Of a stretch of 9,317 nt of DNA, positions 1 through 5,771 are shown one piece after another. The stretch spans positions 1-9,317 of the forward strand of contig DAOVQB010000175.1 of the NCBI GenBank assembly GCA_030628905.1. The letters are read 5' to 3'. This stretch comes from DAOVQB01 sp023128935. GTDB taxonomy: Bacteria > Eisenbacteria > RBG-16-71-46 > CAIMUX01 > WJJG01. The notes beneath the pieces are model-generated. The model had not been told where the DNA came from, did not search any database, and saw only the letters and a program-made list of their open reading frames with translations. A program made the position numbers and the translations under genes. Positions within the stretch are counted from its first letter, which is position 1; every line of letters starts with the position of its first letter.

Positions 1-135
1 CAGGATCTGGTGGAGATCGGGGGCGAGGACCCGGCGCTCGACCATCCTTCCCTTGGCGTGTTCGCTGCGGATTACCCAACATGCGGGAGAGGTGATCACG
101 GCTCGGATGCGCTTTCGCGCCTGGCCACGGTTCAT
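1..135 (-). CDS. DUF4258-like small protein, 3' part outside window
   Basis: An open frame starts at an ATG (135-133) and runs 45 codons to the window edge without a stop, so the gene is cut off. The visible product contains the segment VIRSEHAKGRMVERRV (about residues 21-36). This fits the DUF4258 pattern of a short basic N-terminus, then S-x-HA-x-x-RM-x-x-R, then a helix. DUF4258 proteins are small and often sit beside a small zinc-finger/HTH antitoxin, so a toxin-antitoxin role is possible, but the partner would lie outside the window. A promoter with a TATAAT box at 148-143 would start transcription almost at the ATG, so the mRNA would have almost no leader, which agrees with the lack of a Shine-Dalgarno sequence. 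The start is inferred from this promoter spacing. The family call rests on the short motif only; another small basic protein is possible. Confidence 0.45.
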   Translation of the reverse strand, partial: MNRGQARKRIRAVITSPACWVIRSEHAKGRMVERRVLAPDLHQIL

Positions 136-142
136 CACAGCG

Positions 143-170
143 ATTATAGCACAAGGTATCGTCACGATAC
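143..170 (-). promoter_or_regulatory. extended -10 promoter with palindromic operator
   Basis: On the minus strand, TGCTATAAT (151-143) is a perfect extended -10 element. Five bases upstream of it lies the perfect palindrome GTATCGTGACGATAC (170-156; 7-bp arms around one central base). It covers the spacer and the place where a -35 box would be; the hexamer there, TGTATC, is a poor -35. A repressor bound to this palindrome would block RNA polymerase. The expected start of transcription is about base 136, next to the ATG of the gene at 135. The layout resembles autoregulated toxin-antitoxin promoters, but the binding protein is unknown. Confidence 0.5.
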
Positions 171-209
171 ATCACATACTCTAGCCAGATTGGTTCCCTC
201 TCTGACTGA

Positions 210-311
210 GAAACGCGCTCGCAGGCCACCAGGGCGGCCTGGATTAGAACGACCGACGCAATGTCGCTGTATACGCATGTCTACCCACAAAGCAAAAGCT
301 GCTCAAAATAG
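210..311 (+). pseudogene. possible tyrosine-recombinase C-terminal remnant
   Basis: The frame between a TGA at 207-209 and the TAG at 309-311 encodes a tail containing RTTDAMSLYTHVYPQS. This fits the T-T-x-n-Y-x-H-V-x-P signature around the nucleophilic tyrosine of phage-type integrases (Tyr codon at 270-272). Nothing upstream of it in this frame, such as the R-H-x-x-R box, is recognisable, so it would be a short 3' fragment. It abuts and slightly overlaps the broken end of the IS3 remnant, as expected at a rearrangement breakpoint. The match is short and could be chance. Confidence 0.28.
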
Positions 312-554
312 TTTTGTTCTTCGTGTTGCCACCAAGGGCCTGGTCGATTCAGCCTCATGGGATGCGTCCCCGTGATCGCCTTTCTTGGCGAAAAGCTCTG
401 GTAGCCTCTCATGAGCCTTTTTCTTCCATTGGGTGATCACGTTCGGGTGAACATTGTGCTTCTTCGCCAGCTCGGCCAGCGTGTAGGCTCCAGAGAGCGC
501 CTCGAGAGCAACCCTGGCCTTGAGCTCCGCGGAATAGATCCGTCGCTTTTTCAT
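303..554 (-). pseudogene. IS3-family transposase OrfA, truncated
   Basis: The product of 83 codons begins MKKRRIYSAELKARVALEAL and continues with a helix-turn-helix (TLAELAKKHNVHPNVITQWKK, roughly residues 25-45), the standard N-terminus of IS3-family OrfA. OrfA binds the element's inverted repeats and, by frameshift fusion with OrfB, forms the active transposase. Recognisable homology runs to about residue 68 (LPELFAKKGD...SHEAE). The remaining 15 or so residues do not continue into the leucine zipper that normally follows, and no OrfB with its DDE domain is present. The start is firm: it is preceded by GGAG and lies 44 bp inside the element's terminal repeat. Without OrfB it cannot transpose by itself. 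Confidence 0.85.
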
Positions 555-619
555 GACTCCTGTCCTTTCGCTATGAGACCGGGAGCCACCTTAGCATACT
601 GTCCGAATTTTGGGGTCCA
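340..619 (-). mobile_element. IS3-family element, left-end remnant
   Basis: The remnant consists of the outer terminal repeat (619-599), the short leader and the first two thirds of orfA. The rest of the element is missing: reading past about 340 enters unrelated sequence with a possible integrase tail. The inner boundary is approximate and taken from where the OrfA protein similarity stops. No matching right end is seen, so target-site duplications cannot be checked. Confidence 0.7.
599..619 (-). repeat. IS3-type terminal inverted repeat (left end)
   Basis: Read on the minus strand from 619, the sequence begins TGGACCCCAAAATTCGGACA. This is the typical start of IS3/IS150-group ends (TG followed by an ACCCC run, then a GGACA block). 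It lies 44 bp upstream of the orfA start codon, the normal distance. Only one copy is in the window. Confidence 0.7.
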
Positions 620-720
620 CCTCTGTTCTCAATGGAGCTGCAACCACTCAGATCCAGGGACTCCAGATGCTTCAGAGACCTTAACAAGTGTTGGCATGAC
701 CTGGCCCCCATAACCAATCC

Positions 721-771
721 TAGTCGAGAGTTATGCTCTCATGGTTGTATAGATTGACAATCATTCGACTA
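721..771. other. 51-nt segment able to form a three-way junction
   Basis: The ends TAGTCGA (721-727) and TCGACTA (765-771) are perfect 7-bp inverted repeats. Inside them, GAG/CTC (728-730 with 736-738, extendable to GAGAG/CTCTC 726-730 with 736-740) forms a small hairpin with loop TTATG. ATGGTTGT (741-748) pairs with ACAATCAT (757-764) over 8 bp with one G-T pair, leaving an 8-nt loop. Together they give a compact cloverleaf-like fold whose last hairpin abuts the closing stem. It lies 61 bp upstream of the TatD-family start codon. It could be an RNA leader element, a protein-binding site or a single-stranded-DNA recombination site; the function is unknown. Confidence 0.35.
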
Positions 772-832
772 TATGCCAGAGAGGATGTCATCCCTTCTCT
801 TAATCACTCTCATTCCAAGGTGTAGAAATAGC

Positions 833-1984
833 ATGCACACCACATTTAAAAGTGTAATCGATTGCCATGCTCATCTTGAGCAGAAGCATCTGGCTCGTGG
901 AGGTTTCGGCCTGGATCAGATCCTAGCCCGATGTGAGCAACACGGCGTTACCGCACTGATCTACTCACTCTTCCTCCAAGACGACGAGCTAGAGCTTCCT
1001 ATTGAAGTGATCGAAGGGATCGCATCCCGCCACAGAGTTTCTGTTGGGATTTCGTTTGGAATAGCCCCACCATTGGAGGCAATTCCTCCTTCTGCTTTGG
1101 TAGAGCAGCATGCAAGGGCAGCGCAAAGGGCGCTCAAACTTGCAGTAGAGGGGCGCATCCTTGCTATCGGAGAGGTGGGGCTCGATTACTACTGGCCTGT
1201 GGTTGAATATCTCCATACGAAGGGGGTAAACGATCAGGCGGAAGTAGTAGATGAAATGCAGGCCCGGCTATCTGAACTTCTTGAAACGGAACCTGTGCGG
1301 AACTGCCTTGAGAGTCAGGTGGAAGTTTTCAAGTCCTGTATCAACATGGCGATTGAGACGGACCTGCCCCTGGTCACTCACGGCCGAGACGCGTACGATG
1401 ATATTCTGGAAATCGTGGCAAGGAGTGTAATGAACCCCGAGCGAGTGGTGCCGCACTGCTTTGCGGGATCTCCAGCGCAGGCACTGGAGGCTGCACGAAA
1501 AGGATATCGAATCTCCATTCCTTCATCAGTGGGATACAGGTCGGAGTTTGCCAATGTAGCCAGGGCTGTCGATCTCTCCCATTTGGTCATAGAAACGGAC
1601 TCTCCCTATCACAGTCCCTTTGTCGGAATGTGGCAGAAAGCAGATTCCATCGCCAAGGATTTGATGCCACGGAAAGCGATGGGCAGGACAGCGCGAGATA
1701 AATGGGTAGCCATGAGGAGACGCGAGCTTTTTCTGGAGCAAGTGGAAAGCCAATACCCCGGGCTCTCTTTCCCCACACCGGAAGCTGGACAAGTCCGGTT
1801 CATTACTGCAGGTGAATATCTTGCCTCATCATCCAGACGGCGTGAAAATGAGCCGACCTTCGTGCGCAGCGCTGCCACGCAGCTGGCGAGGGTGAAGGGC
1901 CTCGACGAGAAGACAGTCTGCGAAATCACCGCAGCCAACACCCTCAAGGTCTTTCCCGCATTGAGACCATCCACACTCTTGTGA
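833..1984 (+). CDS. TatD-family metal-dependent hydrolase, enlarged
   Basis: TatD-family enzymes are TIM-barrel, two-metal hydrolases, many with DNase activity in the cytoplasm. Numbering from ATG 833 (383 aa), the metal ligands are all visible: D10-x-H12-x-H14 (IDCHAHLE), E114 in AIGEVGLDYY, H183 in VTHGRDA, H208 in PHCFAGS and D256 in IETDSPY. The C-terminal helices (NEPTFVRSAATQLARVKGL ... ITAANTLKVF) also match the family. The usual length is about 260 aa; the extra comes from two insertions, about residues 122-160 (after GLDYY) and 264-335 (after the ETDSPY motif), both close to the active-site face. An ATG at 773 is in frame, but it adds 20 residues not expected before the first metal motif and has no ribosome site. 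ATG 833 has AAGG upstream (817-820) and places the motif normally. Substrate unknown; divergent TatD proteins occur in defence operons such as Qat (QatD), but no QatA, B or C is nearby. Confidence 0.9.
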   Translation: MHTTFKSVIDCHAHLEQKHLARGGFGLDQILARCEQHGVTALIYSLFLQDDELELPIEVIEGIASRHRVSVGISFGIAPPLEAIPPSALVEQHARAAQRALKLAVEGRILAIGEVGLDYYWPVVEYLHTKGVNDQAEVVDEMQARLSELLETEPVRNCLESQVEVFKSCINMAIETDLPLVTHGRDAYDDILEIVARSVMNPERVVPHCFAGSPAQALEAARKGYRISIPSSVGYRSEFANVARAVDLSHLVIETDSPYHSPFVGMWQKADSIAKDLMPRKAMGRTARDKWVAMRRRELFLEQVESQYPGLSFPTPEAGQVRFITAGEYLASSSRRRENEPTFVRSAATQLARVKGLDEKTVCEITAANTLKVFPALRPSTLL

Positions 1985-2005
1985 TGCAAACCCGCTCAGC
2001 TGACT

Positions 2006-2043
2006 CACTTCGCATCATCGAGGAAGTGCGAAGTGCGAAGCGC
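2006..2043. repeat. 9-bp inverted repeat merging into a 7-nt tandem repeat
   Basis: CACTTCGCA (2006-2014) pairs perfectly with TGCGAAGTG (2027-2035) across a 12-nt loop. The right arm overlaps a tandem run GAAGTGC-GAAGTGC-GAAGCGC (2023-2043). It lies 21 bp after the TatD-family stop codon, between two convergent genes, where a terminator would be expected, but neither strand has a following T-tract. The rest of the gap (to 2173) shows nothing recognisable. Confidence 0.45.
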
Positions 2044-2173
2044 GAAAGGTTTGGCAGCACCCGCCGCGATCTGCCAAAAGGATTCCGTAGTTCATGTCGC
2101 GGCCAAGTGTCCCGATCCGCAAATACGGTTTGGTTTCAGCTGTGAAGTCAATTGGCGTGCGCCGCCACCATCG

Positions 2174-2928
2174 CTACCTACACCCACTGTCAGAACCACA
2201 GTTATGACAGCGATAGCTAGCACCATTGCGCACCATGACCCCACCACATTCGACGCAGCTTATTGCGTCCACCTCCTGATGGCCGGACAGAGGTTTCTCG
2301 AGCCCAAGATAAATACTGAGGTGACGTAAGAGTTCATACCGGGCCCTGGCGAGATAGTTTCCGAAGGCGCGATATCTTGACGGATCGGGCTTGAGCTCAT
2401 GATTGAGGAGACGACGCGCTTCGCCCACCGCATCCGAATAGAACTTAGAGAACGCTTGAGTCGGCTCAGGATCAAGAACGAGATTGACCTGCGTGAAGAC
2501 AGCCCTCTGGCCCTGAATTGCTGCTAGAGATCTCTCCACACGCTTCTGGTGATCGTCATCTTCGTTCATCTGCTCAACTGGCGTTATCGCCTCGCACACC
2601 TTGCTCCAGTACTCGCGAATCACGGACTCAGATGATCGGTCTTTTGCGTCGAGAATCGTCGTTCGGACCACAGGGACTTCCTCGTATCGAGCTCGATGAA
2701 TTCCAGGTCTGCTTCCATCCGCAGGAAGTATACACAACCGGATTTGCTGCCAGCAAAGATTTTGCCCCATGCAGGCGCGATGGCGCAGCAATTTGTGCTC
2801 GCTTCAGAGCGCAAGGAAGTGATCTCCGGCCCGGTCTCCAAGTCCCACACCTCATTTACCTGGAGGTGACCGGCCAGTTCTGAAAGCTCAACCGCCTTGA
2901 TTTGAGTCTCCCGAACGCGGCCCGCCAT
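2174..2928 (-). pseudogene. frameshifted gene: WD40-like N-terminus plus zinc ribbon
   Basis: Two overlapping frames make one sensible protein of about 251 aa. The first frame (ATG 2928) reads well to about residue 81 and includes VWDLETG ... CAIAP ... IFAGSKSGCVYFLRME. This resembles the last blade of WD40 repeats in large signalling ATPases. Near 2686 the reading moves to the second frame (open on its own from 2791 to 2174), which continues YEEVPVVRTTILDAKD, then a charged helical stretch, and ends in a zinc ribbon C-x2-C-x12-C-x2-C. Past the shift the first frame becomes atypical and stops, and ahead of it the second frame looks random. A one-base loss in the DNA or an assembly error explains this; no slippery heptamer is evident. 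No Shine-Dalgarno precedes ATG 2928. It ends in TAG and is divergent from the TIR gene. Family not recognised; the WD40 resemblance is tentative. Confidence 0.55.
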
Positions 2929-2932
2929 TGCG

Positions 2933-2961
2933 TTGACGGGATCATTCGAAGAGTGTATACT
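2933..2961 (+). promoter_or_regulatory. sigma70-type promoter for the TIR-FGE gene
   Basis: TTGACG (2933-2938), a 17-base spacer and TATACT (2956-2961) each match the housekeeping consensus at five of six positions. Transcription would start near 2968, leaving a leader of about 63 nt before ATG 3031. The perfect 8-bp palindrome TACTAGTA (2958-2965) overlaps the -10 box and could be an operator. The -35 box lies only a few bases from the start of the divergent gene at 2928. Confidence 0.6.
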
Positions 2962-3030
2962 AGTACATGATTCGGCGCGATCAGATACTGGTGTTCTCGA
3001 CCTGTTTCCCGTTCAGAGAGTCAGCCCACG

Positions 3031-5490
3031 ATGGCCACTGTCGACGTCCCGATTCCGTTTGAAGCCTACGCTGGCGCCGAGCCATACATCTTCGTGAGCT
3101 ACGCCCACGCCGACGGGACATCGGTCTTCGAGGATCTACGAACACTCCACGACCGAGGGTTCCGAATCTGGTACGATGAGGGTATTGATCCAGGTAACGA
3201 ATGGCCCGACGAAGTGGCAGAAGCGCTGCTTCGTTCGTCTCATTTCCTCGTGTTTCTGTCTGCTGCCGCCGCGAAATCGAGGAACGTCTCCAACGAGATC
3301 CACGAGGCCGTACGGCAAGAAAAGCCTCTGCTGGCGATCTTTATCGAAGATGTCCAGCTTTCCCCTGGGCTTCAGCTCCAGATAGGTGCCATCCAAGCAC
3401 TCAGGAAGTTTGCGATGCCGAGTGATCGGTATTTGAGGAAGGTTACCTCTTCACTGCCGGCGATCACGTCCAGCGCACTTGTCCCTGATCTCACAACGCC
3501 ACCGCCGAGCTCGCTCGGCCCAGAGAGACCGATCACTCCGCCGATCGACGCGCTATACGAGAAGGCCGTCCACGAGAGGACCCTCGCCGAGACCGCCAGG
3601 CAGAACATCAAGGAGTACAACAAGAAGCTCGACCAACGGATCGCCGAGGCCACTCAAACCGACCCACTTGAGGCCGACCGGTTGAGGAAGTTGAAACGTT
3701 TCGTTGATAGGGAAGTTCTGGAGAGCAAGAAACTCCGGGGAGCGGAGATCGGGCTCCAGTCCGGCGAGTTCATGATCCGCGATCGGATGTGTGACAAGGC
3801 CATCTCCACCTACCAGTCGGGGAGAGCAGACCTCGAGAGTCTCGCGGCGGCGATCTCAGAAGAAGATCTAAGGTTGCAGGCGGAAGCAGCTTCGGCCGCC
3901 GCGGAGAAGGGGCAGACCAGTACGACCGACCTTTTCGAGCGCCTTGGGATCCCTCGCCCCGCCGAATTCTACGAAGGAGAGCGGGCCTTGGCTGCGGCTA
4001 GCGCAGAGATATCGAGGCGGGGCTATGAGCAAGCGCTGGGGCACCTCTCCCGCGCGAGTTCAATGTTCTCCCGTGCGCGCGAGCGCGCTCCGGCCCTGGC
4101 TGCCGAACACGCCGAAAGCGAAGCAACGGATCGGAATCGAGAGCTAGAAGAGCTCGTCCAGGCAGTGCAACCGGGGCAGATCGAGGGGCGCGACGAGGCC
4201 CTGCGCGACTTGTCGGATGGGCGTATCGCCCTGCGCGACAGAGCGTTCGACGAAGCCATTGGCTACTTCCAGCGCGCTTGCGCCGGCTTTGCGAGAGCGA
4301 TCGAGCGAGCGCACGAGCTGATTGCCGAGAGGTCATCGATCGAGTCTCTCGAGCAGCTCGTCGTCTCGGACCGAGCCGAAGCGAGCCGGATTCACCAATG
4401 CAACGAGCTGACTCCTTCCGAGGCATTAATGCAAGCGGAGGAGCTCCTGGAGGCCGGTCGCCGGCACCTAATGGAGATGGATCTACCAGGGGCAACGACA
4501 GCCTTCGAGGAAGCACGACGAGCCTACGCCTGCTCTCACGAGGAGGTGAGCGTGCGTTTGCAGAACCGCCAGCCTGCAGATCAGGCGGAACGCGAAGCCT
4601 CGGCAGACATTGGCACGCTAGATAGACGGATCCGGAATTGGCGGATTCCGCAGCCCGACGCGATCGTGAGGGCGCGGGATTGGTTCGAGCTGGGCGCTGA
4701 GTATCGCAGGCAGGAGAAGGTGACAGATGCGGTTGTGGCCTTTGGTGAAGCAAGGAGGCAGATCGCGCCCGTGCTCGCCACTCCCTCGCGTGTACCAGCG
4801 AAGTGGAAGCGACTCGATCGGGAACCTGGACCGGGTGGGTGGGCCCGACGTGCGACGGATCCGCGCAGCGGGATCGTCTTCGTGCTCGTGGAACCAGGAA
4901 GCTTCGAGGTAGACCCTGGCCGGGGTCAATCGAGTCGCGAGGTTGTCATCAGGGATCCGTTCTACATGGCCGAAGCACCGACTACGCTCGGACAATGGCA
5001 GACATATCGGCTCAATTCCCACTCACATCACACGCTGCGGGATCGCCTTCTCTCCGCAGACCATCCTGCAACGGACATGAGCTGGCGCCAAGCGGGCTCG
5101 TTCTGCCAACGCTACGGCTACCAGCTGCCGATGGAAGAAGAGTGGGAGTATGCGTGTCGGGCCGGTGGGCCGGTGAATCCGACGACGTCAGTCGACTCAA
5201 TCGCCTGGCACGCTGGGAATTCCGAGATCCTCATAAACAGGGTGAAGCAGAAGCAGGCCAACTCCTGGGGCTTCTTCGACATGCTGGGGAATACTTGGGA
5301 GTGGTGTTGGAACTCTCTGGACAGCGAGGAGTGCAGCCAACTGGACGAGGAGCCCGGCAATTGCAGAGCGCTGCGAGGCGGGTCGATCTCCTGCACGGCG
5401 GGGGAGCTCTCAGCATCCACGCGAGCGTCGCTATCGGAGAATGGCGCCCGCGGTGACATCGGATTCCGATGCATCAAGCGACTGAAGTGA
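3031..5490 (+). CDS. TIR - TPR-like repeat - FGE-like domain protein
   Basis: A protein of 819 aa with no signal peptide or membrane segment, so cytoplasmic. Residues 18-140 are a TIR domain: first strand YIFVSYAHAD (19-28), BB-loop region GFRIWYDEGIDPGNEWPDEV (43-62), and SRNVSNEI, which places E89 where NAD-cleaving TIR domains have their catalytic glutamate. A Pro-rich linker (151-172) leads to a charged coiled coil (about 175-240). Five helical-hairpin, TPR-like units follow (about 241-275, 316-352, 389-428, 466-503, 547-582), each with a pattern like G-x-n-A-x-x-x-F-x-x-A-R. Residues 605-819 form a formylglycine-generating-enzyme/C-type-lectin-like domain: HPATDMSWRQAGSFC, YQLPMEEEWEYACRAGG, WGFFDMLGNTWEW, LRGGS and GFRC. 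C788 aligns with the first catalytic Cys of FGE; the second position is L793. A good promoter lies at 2933-2961; the Shine-Dalgarno is weak (AGAGAG 3015-3020). Inferred role: the FGE domain senses or binds a ligand and the TIR domain is the effector, as in other bacterial TIR immune proteins. Confidence 0.9.
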   Translation: MATVDVPIPFEAYAGAEPYIFVSYAHADGTSVFEDLRTLHDRGFRIWYDEGIDPGNEWPDEVAEALLRSSHFLVFLSAAAAKSRNVSNEIHEAVRQEKPLLAIFIEDVQLSPGLQLQIGAIQALRKFAMPSDRYLRKVTSSLPAITSSALVPDLTTPPPSSLGPERPITPPIDALYEKAVHERTLAETARQNIKEYNKKLDQRIAEATQTDPLEADRLRKLKRFVDREVLESKKLRGAEIGLQSGEFMIRDRMCDKAISTYQSGRADLESLAAAISEEDLRLQAEAASAAAEKGQTSTTDLFERLGIPRPAEFYEGERALAAASAEISRRGYEQALGHLSRASSMFSRARERAPALAAEHAESEATDRNRELEELVQAVQPGQIEGRDEALRDLSDGRIALRDRAFDEAIGYFQRACAGFARAIERAHELIAERSSIESLEQLVVSDRAEASRIHQCNELTPSEALMQAEELLEAGRRHLMEMDLPGATTAFEEARRAYACSHEEVSVRLQNRQPADQAEREASADIGTLDRRIRNWRIPQPDAIVRARDWFELGAEYRRQEKVTDAVVAFGEARRQIAPVLATPSRVPAKWKRLDREPGPGGWARRATDPRSGIVFVLVEPGSFEVDPGRGQSSREVVIRDPFYMAEAPTTLGQWQTYRLNSHSHHTLRDRLLSADHPATDMSWRQAGSFCQRYGYQLPMEEEWEYACRAGGPVNPTTSVDSIAWHAGNSEILINRVKQKQANSWGFFDMLGNTWEWCWNSLDSEECSQLDEEPGNCRALRGGSISCTAGELSASTRASLSENGARGDIGFRCIKRLK

Positions 5491-5771
5491 CGCCGCCAGG
5501 CGCGGGCTTGGCGAGCCTCCAGAGCACGTCCAGACACGTCCGCAAGCAAGCCAATACCTATCTTCTCGCGCTGATCGGGTCTGACCATAGCATCACCCTT
5601 TACTAGACTGAAGTAGCCTCTTCCAATATAGAATGAGCACCGAATCGCCTGAGTGTCTTTTCCCTTGTTGGAAGACAGAGACCCCTTCAGGCTCATTTCA
5701 GGACTGGAAAAGACTCGGGGTTGTGAACCGACAGTACTCAGAGGATGAGCTGGACTTGCCTTCTGATATGC
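5491..5771. other. gap between convergent genes
   Basis: This 281-bp stretch separates the ends of the TIR-FGE gene and the radical SAM gene. A short imperfect hairpin (CGCCA 5494-5498 with TGGCG 5509-5513) follows the first stop codon, but without a T-tract. A frame opens at ATG 5633 (+) and reads on across the radical SAM gene. It has no ribosome site, and its second part is antisense to a firm gene, so it is not called. No tRNA, array or long repeat is seen. Confidence 0.4.

Noticed and set aside
691..717. Imperfect hairpin TTGG ... CCAA upstream of the 721-771 fold as part of an integron attC site.
   Set aside because: The required GTTRRRY and RYYYAAC core boxes are not both present, and pairing is broken by unequal bulges.
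833..1984. Assignment of the TatD-family gene as QatD of the Qat defence system.
   Set aside because: No ATPase (QatA), QatB or QueC-like QatC gene is adjacent; the context does not support that specific system.
3998..4753. Long open frame on the minus strand inside the TIR-FGE gene.
   Set aside because: The product is Arg/Pro/Ser-rich low-complexity sequence as expected from antisense of a GC-rich helical gene; the plus-strand protein is firmly supported by domains.
5371..5487. C-terminal FGE-like domain as a variable region of a diversity-generating retroelement.
   Set aside because: No reverse transcriptase, template repeat or second copy of this segment is in the window, and the codons are not enriched in the AAY pattern typical of such variable regions. 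A retroelement outside the window cannot be excluded.
5118..5696. 192-codon open frame on the minus strand overlapping the FGE domain.
   Set aside because: Most of it is antisense to conserved FGE motifs; no domain or ribosome site seen.
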